Assembly (NCBI RefSeq): GCF_002272135.1
Contig: NZ_NPBF01000004.1
Coordinates: 186,001-250,000 of the forward strand
DNA from: Virgibacillus sp. 7505
GTDB taxonomy: Bacteria; Bacillota; Bacilli; Bacillales; Amphibacillaceae
Reading direction: 5' to 3'
Length of the DNA stretch: 64,000 nucleotides
In this document: in pieces, positions 51,768-61,088 of the stretch
Numbering within the stretch: the first letter of the stretch is position 1
How the letters are laid out: every line of letters starts with the position of its first letter
Program-made: the position numbers and the translations under genes
Notes under the pieces: model-generated
What the model was told of the DNA's origin: nothing
What the model saw: only the letters and a program-made list of their open reading frames with translations
Database searches by the model: none

Positions 51768-53201
51768 ATGGCTGATTCATCTAACAAACCAAAACGGGAG
51801 GTCAAGTGGATTCCGCTCCTGATCACTGTATTGATCGGCGTAATTATTTGGTTCGTCCCTTCACCAGATGGTGTTAAAGCAGAAGCATGGCATTTATTCG
51901 CTATCTTCGTTGCTACGATCATCGGTCTGATCATTAAACCGATGCCAATGGGCAGTGTCGCCATCCTTTCGCTGACGGCTATCGTTTTGACGAAGACACT
52001 TGGATTAGAAGAAGCGCTGAGCGGCTTCCAGAACAGTACAATCTGGCTCATCGTCATTGCATTCTTTATTTCCAGAGGTTTCATCAAAACCGGCCTCGGA
52101 TCCAGAATTGCCTATTTGTTCGTACGTCTATTCGGTAAGAAGACTTTAGGCTTGTCTTACTCGTTGATTGGCAGTGACTTGATCCTGTCACCGGCTATGC
52201 CATCCAATACAGCTCGTGCCGGCGGTATCATTTTCCCGATTATCCAGTCGTTATCAAACTCATATGGCTCTAAAAGCGGTGATGGTACGGAGCGCAAAAT
52301 CGGTTCCTTCCTGACTTTTGCTTCCTATCAGGGAAACGGGATTACTTCCGCAATGTTTCTGACAGCAATGGCAGCAAACCCATTGGCAGCTAGTGCTGCA
52401 GAGAGCGTCACTGGCCAATCCATCTCTTGGGGCAGCTGGATTCTCGCTTCCATCGTTCCTGGTATCATCAGTTTGATCGTTATTCCATTCGTCATCTTCA
52501 AGCTGTATCCTCCTGAAATCAAGGAGACACCGAAGGCGACTGAAATGGCAACAGAAAAATTGCAAAGCATGGGTAAACTGAAGCGTTCTGAATGGTATAT
52601 GATCGGCGTATTCTTATTGCTGCTCGTATTGTGGATCTTTGGTGAGAGCTTCGGAATCGGCTCTACGACTGCAGCTTTCATCGGACTAGTCGTACTATTG
52701 CTGACTGAGGTTTTGACTTGGTCTGATATCAAGCAGGAACAAGGTGCATGGGACACACTTGTATGGTTCGCTGTGCTTGTCATGATGGCAAATTACTTGA
52801 ACGAACTTGGCCTTGTCCCTTGGTTCAGTGACATTATGGGAAATATCGTAAGTACACTTTCCTGGCCTGTCGCTTTGCTCATATTAGCTATTGTGTACTT
52901 CTACTCCCACTATTTCTTTGCGAGTAACACAGCACACGTTAGCGCTATGTACGCAGCCTTTCTTTCAGTAGTTGTGGCTGCCGGCGCGCCGCCATTATTG
53001 TCAGCCCTGCTGTTAGCTTTCTTCAGTAACTTGTTCGGCTGTTTGACACACTACGGCAGCGGTCCAGCACCTGTATTCTTCGGAGCAGGCTTCGTCACCC
53101 AGCAAAAATGGTGGGGACTTGGCTTCCTCATCTCCATCATCCATCTTGTCGTCTGGATCGGTATCGGCGGACTTTGGTGGAAACTGATTGGTCTATGGTA
53201 A
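51768..53201 (+). CDS. DASS (SLC13) family Na+/dicarboxylate symporter
   Basis: 477 residues, about twelve membrane helices. Both SNT motifs that bind Na+ and carboxylate in DASS carriers are present: SNTARAGGIIFP near residue 145 and SNTAHVSAMY near residue 400. Resembles YflS-type 2-oxoglutarate/malate carriers; the exact acid is unknown. Start at 51768 after AAAAGGAG; an upstream frame to 51726 lacks a ribosome site. Confidence 0.9.
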   Translation: MADSSNKPKREVKWIPLLITVLIGVIIWFVPSPDGVKAEAWHLFAIFVATIIGLIIKPMPMGSVAILSLTAIVLTKTLGLEEALSGFQNSTIWLIVIAFFISRGFIKTGLGSRIAYLFVRLFGKKTLGLSYSLIGSDLILSPAMPSNTARAGGIIFPIIQSLSNSYGSKSGDGTERKIGSFLTFASYQGNGITSAMFLTAMAANPLAASAAESVTGQSISWGSWILASIVPGIISLIVIPFVIFKLYPPEIKETPKATEMATEKLQSMGKLKRSEWYMIGVFLLLLVLWIFGESFGIGSTTAAFIGLVVLLLTEVLTWSDIKQEQGAWDTLVWFAVLVMMANYLNELGLVPWFSDIMGNIVSTLSWPVALLILAIVYFYSHYFFASNTAHVSAMYAAFLSVVVAAGAPPLLSALLLAFFSNLFGCLTHYGSGPAPVFFGAGFVTQQKWWGLGFLISIIHLVVWIGIGGLWWKLIGLW

Positions 53202-53207
53202 ATAAAT

Positions 53208-53240
53208 AAAAACAGGAATCCTTCGTGGATTCCTGTTTTT
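53208..53240. terminator. Bidirectional terminator, DASS gene / helD
   Basis: 14-bp perfect stem AAAAACAGGAATCC / GGATTCCTGTTTTT with a 5-base loop. Confidence 0.92.
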
Positions 53241-55553
53241 TTAATTGCTTGTATAAGTAGCTGCATCTGCTGCTTCAATAAACGGACTCAAGTTACCAAT
53301 GCTGTACATATGCAATTCATGCATCGCACGTGTACATGCTGTATAAAGCAAGGTACGTTCTGATTCATGGCCATACGCCTCATCTGAGACATCGTACAGA
53401 ATGACAGCATCGAATTCGATACCTTTGGCAAGATATGCCGGAATAACCGATAACCCTTTTTTATACTGGGAAGTTGTCTCTGTAATCAAATCTGCTTCCA
53501 TTTCATCCTTGATCCAGTTATGCGCTTCTTTGCTTTCTTTACTAGTTTTGGCGATAACAGCAATCGTCTCATAACCAGCTTCCTTCAAGGAGTGGATTTT
53601 CTCCAAGACCAGCTTGCGTCTCTCTGTATCATCAGCTGCTTTCGTCAGTGTCGGAAGATCTCCATCACGGTTGAATGGCTGGATTCGCTTTGCATGATCC
53701 AAAAGCTCCTTTGTAAAATCAACAATCTGCCTCGTTGAACGGTAGCTGCGCCATAGCTCGATCCGATGGCTGTCAACTGTGTTGCCGGAGAGCACATTCT
53801 CCCCTGTCAGCGCATGCGCCTGAATGGCCTGATTGATATCCCCAAGCAATGTCATCCGTGCGTTAGGGAATGCCTGCTGTAAATAAGCGAATTGGAAAGC
53901 AGAATAATCCTGCGCTTCATCAATAAGCACATAACGGATGGTTTTATCCGAACGGTCACCAAGTACTTTATCACGGAAATAGACAAACGGCGTCACATCT
54001 TCCCAGCTCATGTACTTGCGGATGAGATTTTGCTTGGTTGTTTCATATAGTTCCGTCCATGATGCTGGCATTTCCGGTCGTCTTTCAGCTGTCAGCATAC
54101 GTAAATAGGATTTTTTCACATTGATGAAGGCATGCTTGCGCACTTTCTTGATCAACGGGCGAAGCTTTCGTTCTACAACCCATTTGCGAAGGATTTCTTC
54201 TTCCTGTTTGTTTTCCTCAAAATCATCTGTTTCTGTGCGGTCTTTCTTTTGAAGCTCGGAAAAGGCCTCGACATAGTCTTCCTTCTCCATCAGCTCTACT
54301 TCTTCCCGGACCCAATCTTTCCTTGTCTCCCAATCACCCCAAAGCTGCAGCTTTTCTACGATCCAAGCTGCCGTCAGCTCTGCTCGGTTCGAAATCGGCA
54401 AAGTGTTGGATAGGCTGTAGAAATAAGATTGAATCTCCTGTTTGCTCACTATACGCTGCTTGCGGAAGCTGACGTCCTTGAATATAAGGCCGGCGCGCTT
54501 GAATTCATCCAGCTTGTCATCGATATACTGTTTAAAATCAAGGCTTGCTTTATACTGGATTCCAGCCAGCCGCTGCTCTTTTTCCTCACTGGAAGCAAGC
54601 AGCATATACTCCATCTGTTCAAATGGTGTTTCGATCGTTTCTCTGCCTTCCAGCTGGGCATCCATATGGGCATAGAAGGTGGCTTGCCTCATATTATCTT
54701 CGCCAAGCTCCGGTAGGACATTGGAAACATAGCTATTGAACAGCGGATTCGGCGACAGCAGTACAATATTCTCAGCCGTAATGCGGTCACGATAATGGTA
54801 TAGCAGGTAAGCAACACGCTGCAGTGCTGCTGAAGTTTTCCCGCTGCCTGCCGCACCTTGTACGATCAGATTAGCTGCTGATTCATTACGGATGATTTGA
54901 TTTTGTTCCTTCTGAATCGTGGCAACAATACTTTTCATCTCTGTACTGGCATTACCGCCCAGAACATACTGCAGCAGACTGTCTCCTATCGTCACTCCAG
55001 TATCGAACAAGGCTACAAGCTTGCCATTCCGGATGATGAATTGACGTTTGAGTGTCATATCACCCTGAATCTTGCCTTCTATCGTTTCATACGAAGCACC
55101 ACCAGGAGAGAAGTCATAGTACATACTGGAGATTGGTGCACGCCAATCATAAATAAGGAAATCCTCTTCTTTCTCATCCATCAGACTCGCTAAGCCTACA
55201 TAGATTTCTTCGTCTTGATCAGCACCCTCTTCCCGGAAGTCGATACGACCAAAATAAGGGTTGCGCTGCAGCCGATCCAGCGTCTTCACTTCATTGTGAA
55301 TCTGCTGATGCGTTCGTTCCCGCTCCCCCAGAAGCTCTGCTTGCTGCTTCAAGCTGGCTTGTGTTTCGTTCACATCATCCGGTTCATCCAGGTTTACGGT
55401 CACATCCTCCCAGAAGTTTTTCCGAAGATCAATTACTTTCTCCCGCAGACCCTGTATCATGCCTGCCGTTTTCTCACGCTTCTTTTCGATCGTCTTCTGG
55501 ACACGGGCCACACGGGCTTGTTCGTCCTTCAAATCCTTTTCATCTTCTGTCAT
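53241..55553 (-). CDS. helD: HelD, RNA-polymerase-associated UvrD-like helicase
   Basis: 770 residues, as in B. subtilis HelD (about 774). It removes stalled RNA polymerase from nucleic acid using ATP. A charged N-terminal coiled coil (about 1-95) precedes superfamily 1 motifs: Walker A VQGAAGSGKT (231-240), Walker B VLIDEAQDYSAFQF, later WRSYRSTRQI and TACTRAMHELH. Start at 55553 with GGAGGGA 6 bases upstream; the longer frame opens at a TTG that precedes that element. Confidence 0.94.
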   Translation of the reverse strand: MTEDEKDLKDEQARVARVQKTIEKKREKTAGMIQGLREKVIDLRKNFWEDVTVNLDEPDDVNETQASLKQQAELLGERERTHQQIHNEVKTLDRLQRNPYFGRIDFREEGADQDEEIYVGLASLMDEKEEDFLIYDWRAPISSMYYDFSPGGASYETIEGKIQGDMTLKRQFIIRNGKLVALFDTGVTIGDSLLQYVLGGNASTEMKSIVATIQKEQNQIIRNESAANLIVQGAAGSGKTSAALQRVAYLLYHYRDRITAENIVLLSPNPLFNSYVSNVLPELGEDNMRQATFYAHMDAQLEGRETIETPFEQMEYMLLASSEEKEQRLAGIQYKASLDFKQYIDDKLDEFKRAGLIFKDVSFRKQRIVSKQEIQSYFYSLSNTLPISNRAELTAAWIVEKLQLWGDWETRKDWVREEVELMEKEDYVEAFSELQKKDRTETDDFEENKQEEEILRKWVVERKLRPLIKKVRKHAFINVKKSYLRMLTAERRPEMPASWTELYETTKQNLIRKYMSWEDVTPFVYFRDKVLGDRSDKTIRYVLIDEAQDYSAFQFAYLQQAFPNARMTLLGDINQAIQAHALTGENVLSGNTVDSHRIELWRSYRSTRQIVDFTKELLDHAKRIQPFNRDGDLPTLTKAADDTERRKLVLEKIHSLKEAGYETIAVIAKTSKESKEAHNWIKDEMEADLITETTSQYKKGLSVIPAYLAKGIEFDAVILYDVSDEAYGHESERTLLYTACTRAMHELHMYSIGNLSPFIEAADAATYTSN

Positions 55554-55711
55554 TCCGGCGTCCCTCCAAAACAATTGACATTTATATATAAATAATGTAT
55601 AATTTTAAATGGTTTGCTAAATTATGTTATATTAGCAGAACATCCTCTATTTTATCATGTTCATTGTTCCCCTGCAATTTTTCTCTATCCTGTCATTTCC
55701 AAGCTATCCTT

Positions 55712-55741
55712 TTGCATATCCTTTCTATTCGTGTGTATAAT
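55712..55741 (+). promoter_or_regulatory. Promoter of the MFS exporter gene
   Basis: -35 TTGCAT (55712-55717), 18-base spacer, perfect -10 TATAAT (55736-55741), 46 bases before the start codon. Confidence 0.65.
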
Positions 55742-55787
55742 TAGTTAGGGAATCGAAATATTAACGCGAAAGAAGTGTTTTTCATTC

Positions 55788-57011
55788 ATGACGGACGAAC
55801 AGCTCGCAAAGCGTAATCTGTTTATCATGTGGTTCGCCAACTTCTTCATCTCGGCGAGCCTGAGTATGATCATGCCATTTCTATCCTTATATATTTCATC
55901 ATTCGGCACATTATCTGAACGGGAGGTTCAGAGCTGGTCAGGTATCATTTTCGGGGTAACTTTTGTTACCGCATTCATCTGTTCGCCATTCTGGGGTAAA
56001 ATCGGCGATCGGTATGGACGAAAGCTGATCCTGATTATATCTTCCTTCGGCATGGGGGTTTCCATTCTCCTGCTCGGATTCACCGAAAATGTATGGCAGC
56101 TATTCATGCTACGTGTGTTCATGGGGATCTTTACAGGCTTCATCGGTATATCCCAAGCATTCATCTCGACTCAGACGCCCAGCCACATTGCTGGACGTGT
56201 GCTAGGCACCTTACAGACCGGAAGCATCACCGGTATGCTTTTCGGACCAATGATTGGCGGAATACTCGCAGACAGTATCGGCTTCCACGGTACGTTCCTG
56301 CTCGTATCGATAAGTGTCTTCACCTCTGCTCTCTTGGTCACCTTCGGAACAAAGGAATATCCGGTCAAGATTCAAAAAGGCGAAAAGTCACACTATACCT
56401 TTAAGGAAGTGCTCGCACATATTCTGCGGGACCCGATTTTATTGGTCGTACTCATCTTAAGTTCATTGATTCAAATTGCCAATTTCAGTGTACAGCCTAT
56501 TTTATCCTTGTATGTGCAAGAACTGCACGGACCTGAGAATATAGCATTCTACTCTGGTATCGCCTTTTCAGCGGCTGGCCTTGGCAATCTGCTCATGACA
56601 AGGACTTGGGGGAAGCTTGGCGACCGTATCGGATATGTGAAGATTCTGATTGGGCTTATTTTTGCAGCTGGTATCGTTTATATACCCGGCGCACTGGTCG
56701 GCTCCGTATGGGAACTCGCTGCTATCCGCTTGCTCCTCGGTATGGCGATAGGCGGCATCATTCCTTTACGCGTCGCCTATATCAGGCAAGCTGCTCCGCT
56801 TACGATGCAAGGAGAAGTACTCGGATATAATAACAGCCTCCGCTTCCTCGGAAACTTCATCGGTCCGATACTTGGCGGGATGATGGCTGGATACTTCGGA
56901 TTCTCAGCTGTATTCTACATGACAAGTGCGCTGCTCATCATCTGCGGCATTACCTTGCTCACTGCCCATATCCGGAATGCTCGTGCACAAACACGAACTT
57001 CTTCCATTTAA
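55788..57011 (+). CDS. MFS multidrug-type exporter (DHA1)
   Basis: 407 residues, twelve predicted membrane helices. The MFS loop motif GKIGDRYGRK (about residues 70-79) and antiporter motif C-like GPMIGGILAD are visible, with a second-half copy GKLGDRIG. Similar to Gram-positive drug exporters (YttB, Lde, PmrA group). No regulator is adjacent. The ribosome site is weak (GAAAGAAG about 12 bases upstream). Confidence 0.88.
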   Translation: MTDEQLAKRNLFIMWFANFFISASLSMIMPFLSLYISSFGTLSEREVQSWSGIIFGVTFVTAFICSPFWGKIGDRYGRKLILIISSFGMGVSILLLGFTENVWQLFMLRVFMGIFTGFIGISQAFISTQTPSHIAGRVLGTLQTGSITGMLFGPMIGGILADSIGFHGTFLLVSISVFTSALLVTFGTKEYPVKIQKGEKSHYTFKEVLAHILRDPILLVVLILSSLIQIANFSVQPILSLYVQELHGPENIAFYSGIAFSAAGLGNLLMTRTWGKLGDRIGYVKILIGLIFAAGIVYIPGALVGSVWELAAIRLLLGMAIGGIIPLRVAYIRQAAPLTMQGEVLGYNNSLRFLGNFIGPILGGMMAGYFGFSAVFYMTSALLIICGITLLTAHIRNARAQTRTSSI

Positions 57012-57046
57012 AAAAAGATTGCCGAACAAATCGGCAATCTTTTTTT
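57010..57046. terminator. Bidirectional terminator, MFS gene / ridA
   Basis: 15-bp perfect stem AAAAAAGATTGCCGA / TCGGCAATCTTTTTT with a 5-base loop between convergent genes. Confidence 0.92.
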
Positions 57047-57047
57047 C

Positions 57048-57434
57048 TTACATATTAAAGCTTCGTACGGCAATCGCTTCGATTTCAACATTCGCACCTT
57101 TAGGCAGTTTGGAAATCTCTACTGTTGCACGTGCCGGGTATGGCTCGGACAAATGACGCCCGTATACTTCATTCACCGCTGCAAAATCATCTAAGGATGT
57201 AAGGAAGATTGTTGTCTTCACGACTTGATCAAATGACAAACCTGCTTCTTCCAAAATAGCGGACAGGTTCTTCATCACCTGATCTGTCTGTTCCTCAATC
57301 GTTCCTGCCATCTCTCCTGTTGCCGGATCCAATGGGATCTGACCGGAAATATAAACCGTCCCTGCAGTTTCTACCGCTTGAGAATAAGGTCCGATTGCTT
57401 GTGGTGCTTTGTCAGTTTGGATGATGTTACGCAT
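57048..57434 (-). CDS. ridA: RidA-family enamine/imine deaminase
   Basis: 128 residues. Hydrolyses reactive 2-aminoacrylate-type intermediates made by PLP enzymes. Family stretch AIGPYSQAV, the ISGQIPLDPATG segment, catalytic Arg in YPARATVEISKLP and the end VEIEAIAV. Ribosome site AGGAGAG. It lies 39 bases from the end of the DUF1002 gene upstream and could share its transcript. Confidence 0.94.
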   Translation of the reverse strand: MRNIIQTDKAPQAIGPYSQAVETAGTVYISGQIPLDPATGEMAGTIEEQTDQVMKNLSAILEEAGLSFDQVVKTTIFLTSLDDFAAVNEVYGRHLSEPYPARATVEISKLPKGANVEIEAIAVRSFNM

Positions 57435-57472
57435 TCGTATCTCTCCTATTTAAACAGATTTAATTATGAAGT

Positions 57473-58384
57473 CTAAAATAGATTTTTGAAAAAGTCACCT
57501 ATCGACTTGAAGAAATCCTTCACACTTTGCCAGAAACCATCATTTCCAGCCACTTCATCTATCTTATCCTGGATAGTAGTAGCGATGTCATCAAGCTGTG
57601 ATTTCACGCCATCGAAATTGATGTCCAGCTCACGCATCTTATCGAATAGATCGATAAGCAGCTGACGATCTTCATCGCTAAGGCTGATTTCCAGCTTGCT
57701 CAGCTGATCCGTTACGATCTGCTCCACATCTTCCCGTGTTGCAGGATTCTGCTCTGCGATTTCTTGCTTGATATCTGTTAAGAGCTGGGTAACCTTTTCG
57801 TTATCCAAGCCTTCTTTTTGCGCAAGATCTGTAGCCAGATCAAGCTCTTCATTAGCTACCTCTGTCCGCTCCGGATCCAGGTTCCCATCGGCTGTATCAT
57901 ACGCCTTGTAGATGCCTGTCAAAGCGGAATGTCCGCTAACCTTAACCGGGGAAGCTACATCTACTGTTGCATCCTCAATACCAGCTGTCAGCAGGGCATT
58001 TTTATACATATCCACTGTTACCTGTGTGATATTGTCAGGTGTGACGATTTGGACATCCAGCCCATGACCCTCGTCTTCTCTTGTGATCATCGCTGAGGAA
58101 TACATTCTGGAATTTGCATCTCCATTTATGTATTTCACGATATCATCGGCTGTAACCGGAATTTCTTCTATATTATCCGTATTTGTGACACCAAGGTCTT
58201 CTCTGACTTGTTCTTTTTGTGCTTCTGATAATGAATCTCCAACTACGACAATCGGCAAGCCGAATTTTTCATTGATACTATCCGTGTTCTTTCCTGTACT
58301 TGCGGATACAACATCGGAAAAGGCAAAGCTGAACATCAAAGCAACCGCGAAACAAGCCGCTATGCATTTGGTTAACCCTCTCAT
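57473..58384 (-). CDS. DUF1002-family exported protein (YpuA-like)
   Basis: 303 residues. Signal peptide about 1-28 (ending DVVSA). The DUF1002 body (about 35-245) has the family's LPIVVVGDSLSEAQKEQVR opening, the TADDIVKYING segment and YSSAMIT. The rest is acidic and helical and ends in FWQSVKDFFKSIGDFFKNLF, an amphipathic aromatic tail. Function of the family is unknown. Start at 58384 after AAAGGTGG; a GTG four codons upstream overlaps that element. No anchor motif is present. Confidence 0.9.
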   Translation of the reverse strand: MRGLTKCIAACFAVALMFSFAFSDVVSASTGKNTDSINEKFGLPIVVVGDSLSEAQKEQVREDLGVTNTDNIEEIPVTADDIVKYINGDANSRMYSSAMITREDEGHGLDVQIVTPDNITQVTVDMYKNALLTAGIEDATVDVASPVKVSGHSALTGIYKAYDTADGNLDPERTEVANEELDLATDLAQKEGLDNEKVTQLLTDIKQEIAEQNPATREDVEQIVTDQLSKLEISLSDEDRQLLIDLFDKMRELDINFDGVKSQLDDIATTIQDKIDEVAGNDGFWQSVKDFFKSIGDFFKNLF

Positions 58385-58484
58385 GGAATGATCCACCTTT
58401 TCTTCAATATGGTCTTGCTTTCCCCATTATAAGCTTTTCTAGGAATAAATAAAGCATTATCCTGACAAGCAGGAAAAGCGGACA

Positions 58485-58520
58485 TACAAAAAGAGCTGTA
58501 TCACAAGTGATACAGCTCTT
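58485..58520 (-). terminator. Terminator of the DUF2188 gene
   Basis: 14-bp perfect stem AAGAGCTGTATCAC / GTGATACAGCTCTT with a 2-base loop; TTTTTGT on the minus-strand exit. Confidence 0.88.
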
Positions 58521-58523
58521 CCT

Positions 58524-58961
58524 TTAGGAACGCTTCTGAACAGAACCGTCTTTTTTATGGATGATCGTCTCAGTCCCTTTATTATCTGCAATCTCTTTCG
58601 CTCGTTTGATTGCATCCTGCTTGTTATCAAAAACCTGTGAAGGCCGCTTTGACCCTTTTGCCTGCACTGCCCAGCCCTCATCATGCGGAACCACTTCCTC
58701 CGCATTATCGATCAGATCTGGATTACTATGGGAGGCATGCGAATCACGCTTCGTCGGGTCATCGTTCTTTAGAAAGTCCTTCACTTCCTTTTCGGAAACA
58801 TTCGACTTCCACTCTTTCGCCTGATTCGTCGCAATGGGAATAGCCCTGCCTTCATCGTAGCCTTCATCCACCATCGCATTGGCAATTTCTATGGCTTTCT
58901 TTTTCACCGGCTTGTCCAGATTCTTAAGCGATGCGGGATAATCATTCATAGTCCATGGCAT
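58524..58961 (-). CDS. General-stress protein, ChaB-like plus DUF2188 (YdaT-like)
   Basis: 145 residues. N-terminal MPWTMNDYPASLKNL with KKKAIEIANAM resembles ChaB-type small proteins. The C-terminal ~60 residues form a DUF2188 domain (GWAVQAKGSKRPSQVFDNKQ; ending TIIHKKDGSVQKR). B. subtilis YdaT has a similar make-up and belongs to the sigma-B regulon; a sigma-B-like promoter is present here. Molecular function unknown. Start at 58961 after GGAAGGAG; a longer frame to 59051 runs across the promoter. Confidence 0.85.
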   Translation of the reverse strand: MPWTMNDYPASLKNLDKPVKKKAIEIANAMVDEGYDEGRAIPIATNQAKEWKSNVSEKEVKDFLKNDDPTKRDSHASHSNPDLIDNAEEVVPHDEGWAVQAKGSKRPSQVFDNKQDAIKRAKEIADNKGTETIIHKKDGSVQKRS

Positions 58962-58997
58962 GCTAAAACTCCTTCCGATGTTTTTTATGTACTTACT

Positions 58998-59022
58998 ATT
59001 CCCCTTGCCGTATCTATAAAAC
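58998..59022 (-). promoter_or_regulatory. Sigma-B type promoter
   Basis: Minus strand GTTTTA (59022-59017), 13-base spacer, GGGAAT (59003-58998), close to the sigma-B consensus GTTTAA-N12-15-GGGWAW. Transcription would start ~30 bases before the DUF2188 start codon. Confidence 0.72.
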
Positions 59023-59098
59023 ACATTAAGCAAAAGAGTTGTATGAGCCACTTACCCGTCTTACAATTGCCCTATTACCAAAAAGGAGATGATAGCAC

Positions 59099-60106
59099 AT
59101 GGCGAAAAATGAAGAAATCCAATTAGCTAAACGTCCGGAAGGCACACCAACAGAAGAGAACTTCCGCTTTGTTGAAACAGAAATACCAGAGCCCGAAGAA
59201 GGACAGGTGCTCATCAAGAGTATCTATATCAGTGTCGACCCATATATGCGTGGTCGAATGAACGATACAAAATCCTATGTACCGCCATATGAACTCGACG
59301 CTCCCATCTCAGGAGGCATTGTTGGTCAAGTGACCGAATCCAAATCAGATAAATTCAAAAAAGGCGACTATGTACTTGGAAACCTGCCATGGGCTCGTTA
59401 CAATGCAGCAAATCCAAATAATTTGCAAAAAGTAGATCCGGAGCTAGGACCGATTTCCACCGCATTAGGCGTGATGGGAATGCCCGGACTTACAGCATAT
59501 TTCGGCTTGACTGATATCGGTGAACCAAAATCCGGCGAAACAGTCGTTGTATCAGGTGCAGCTGGCGCGGTCGGTTCTACCGTTGTCCAAATCGCAAAAA
59601 TCCTCGGTGCGCGCGTTGTCGGCATCGCAGGATCCCCGAAGAAGCTCGATTATGTGAAAAACACGCTCGGTGCAGATGAAGTAATCAACTATAAGGAAGA
59701 CAATGTAGCAGAAGCATTGGAAAGAGCGTGTCCGGATGGTGTGGATGTTTATTTCGACAACGTCGGCGGCCCCGTATCTGACGCAGTTTACCCACTGCTC
59801 AATGCGCACGCACGCATTCCGCTCTGCGGCAGCATCTCTTCTTACAATAAAAAAGAAGACCAAGGCCCGCGCGTTCACGGCTACCTTGTCAAATCCAAAG
59901 CCAAGATGCAAGGCTTCATCGTCGGCGACTACAGCGATCGGTTCGCTGAAGGAAAGAAACAGCTTTCCGAATGGTTCAGCCAGGACAAGCTTACCTTTGA
60001 AGAAAATATTGTAGAAGGTTTCGAGAATGTGCCTGATGCTTTTCTTGGACTGTTTAAGGGTGAGAATCTTGGGAAGCAGTTAGTGAAAGTAGCAGAAACG
60101 GAATAA
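59099..60106 (+). CDS. NADP-dependent MDR oxidoreductase (YfmJ/CurA-like)
   Basis: 335 residues, zinc-free medium-chain dehydrogenase of the leukotriene B4 dehydrogenase type. SVDPYMRGRM is the family hallmark, the nucleotide loop is GAAGAVGSTV and YFDNVGG follows. Reduces enones, quinones or curcumin-like compounds with NADPH. Start at 59099 after AAAAGGAG. Divergent from the sigma-B gene; single-gene unit with its own terminator. Confidence 0.92.
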   Translation: MAKNEEIQLAKRPEGTPTEENFRFVETEIPEPEEGQVLIKSIYISVDPYMRGRMNDTKSYVPPYELDAPISGGIVGQVTESKSDKFKKGDYVLGNLPWARYNAANPNNLQKVDPELGPISTALGVMGMPGLTAYFGLTDIGEPKSGETVVVSGAAGAVGSTVVQIAKILGARVVGIAGSPKKLDYVKNTLGADEVINYKEDNVAEALERACPDGVDVYFDNVGGPVSDAVYPLLNAHARIPLCGSISSYNKKEDQGPRVHGYLVKSKAKMQGFIVGDYSDRFAEGKKQLSEWFSQDKLTFEENIVEGFENVPDAFLGLFKGENLGKQLVKVAETE

Positions 60107-60110
60107 AAGA

Positions 60111-60153
60111 AAAAGCTAGTGCAGCCCCCCTTTTTGGCTTCACTAGCTTTTTT
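60111..60153 (+). terminator. Terminator of the MDR oxidoreductase gene
   Basis: Stem AAAAGCTAGTG / CACTAGCTTTT with an inner AGCC/GGCT pair and a T-run. Confidence 0.88.
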
Positions 60154-60257
60154 CGGTTATTAACAATTTTTTTCTTCATCGTAGTAGTGTTTTCGATCAT
60201 ACATTATATAATATAGTCTGTATCCTTTTTTCAGACTAGAAGAAGAGGTGTCCTACT

Positions 60258-60431
60258 ATGATATTTATAATACTATTCGGCATCCTTGCTCTTGTTATAC
60301 TAATTGCATTATTTGTAACAAGAAATCAAAAAAATGTACCAATGGATAATTATCGAAAAAGTATAGAAGAAGCCAAGATTGACGCGAAGAACCACTCAAA
60401 TAGCAACAATAACAGTAACTCTGGTTTATAA
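60258..60431 (+). CDS. Small membrane protein, 57 aa
   Basis: An ATG at 60258 with AGAAGAGG upstream opens a 57-codon frame. One N-terminal helix (IFIILFGILALVILIALFV, residues 2-20) is followed by a basic stretch, a charged segment (NYRKSIEEAKIDAKN) and an Asn/Ser-rich tail. A hairpin follows, so the unit has ribosome site, coding-like helix and terminator. I recognise no family. Confidence 0.62.
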   Translation: MIFIILFGILALVILIALFVTRNQKNVPMDNYRKSIEEAKIDAKNHSNSNNNSNSGL

Positions 60432-60504
60432 ACAATCACTATATTTACTATTGATTAACGGTGATTCCCTTCAAACAAGATACCCCTTTTACTTTTTCAG
60501 GAAA

Positions 60505-60540
60505 AAGAAAAGACACCTCTTTCAAGAGATGTCTTTTCTT
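60505..60540. terminator. Bidirectional terminator, small protein gene / queF
   Basis: 17-bp stem AAGAAAAGACACCTCTT / AAGAGATGTCTTTTCTT with one mismatch and a 2-base apex, T-rich on both sides. Confidence 0.85.
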
Positions 60541-60550
60541 TTATTTCACT

Positions 60551-61048
60551 TTATCTATTATCCACTTTCTCCGGATACATATCATGGTTCATCATGCGAT
60601 GATCTGCCATTTGCTCATACTTCGTGCCTGGACGGCCGTAGTTGACGTATGGATCGATGGAGATTCCGCCGCGTGGCGTGAACTTGCCCCATACTTCGAT
60701 GTAGCGTGGGTTCATCAGTTCTTTCAGGTCGTTCAGGATGATGTTGATGCAATCTTCATGGAAGTCACCATGGTTACGGAAGCTGAAAAGATACAGCTTC
60801 AGTGATTTGCTTTCCACCATCTTTTCATCAGGAATGTAGCTGATGTAAACCGTACCGAAATCCGGCTGGTTTGTAATCGGGCACAGCGTCGTGAATTCCG
60901 GACAGTTGAATTTCACGAAATAGTCACGGTATGTGTGTTTATTATCAAAGGTTTCGAGAACCTCAGGTTTGTAATCGAAGTCGTAAACATTGTTTTGGTT
61001 GCCAAGCAATGTTACGTCTGTCATTTCTTCAGGATTTCTTCCTGCCAT
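60551..61048 (-). CDS. queF: NADPH-dependent 7-cyano-7-deazaguanine reductase
   Basis: 165 residues, unimodular QueF. Reduces preQ0 to preQ1 for queuosine in tRNA. Catalytic Cys56 and Asp63 in [12 protein letters not shown]; the QueF motif [20 protein letters not shown] (79-98) is complete. Start at 61048 after AAGGAGG. The preQ0 synthesis genes queCDE are not beside it, unlike in B. subtilis. It lies 40 bases after rbsK on the same strand and no preQ1 riboswitch is visible between them. Confidence 0.96.
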   Translation of the reverse strand: MAGRNPEEMTDVTLLGNQNNVYDFDYKPEVLETFDNKHTYRDYFVKFNCPEFTTLCPITNQPDFGTVYISYIPDEKMVESKSLKLYLFSFRNHGDFHEDCINIILNDLKELMNPRYIEVWGKFTPRGGISIDPYVNYGRPGTKYEQMADHRMMNHDMYPEKVDNR

Positions 61049-61088
61049 TTGTATTCCTCCTTGCAAACTTTTACACAAGCGATTCTTA

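Noticed and set aside
55615-55635. Imperfect palindrome GCTAAATTATG...TTAGC between helD and the MFS gene
   Set aside because: Only five outer base pairs are solid in very AT-rich sequence; no regulator is adjacent.
61049-61088. Possible preQ1 riboswitch before queF
   Set aside because: The gap to rbsK is only 40 bases and has no C-rich loop or A-rich tail typical of preQ1-I.
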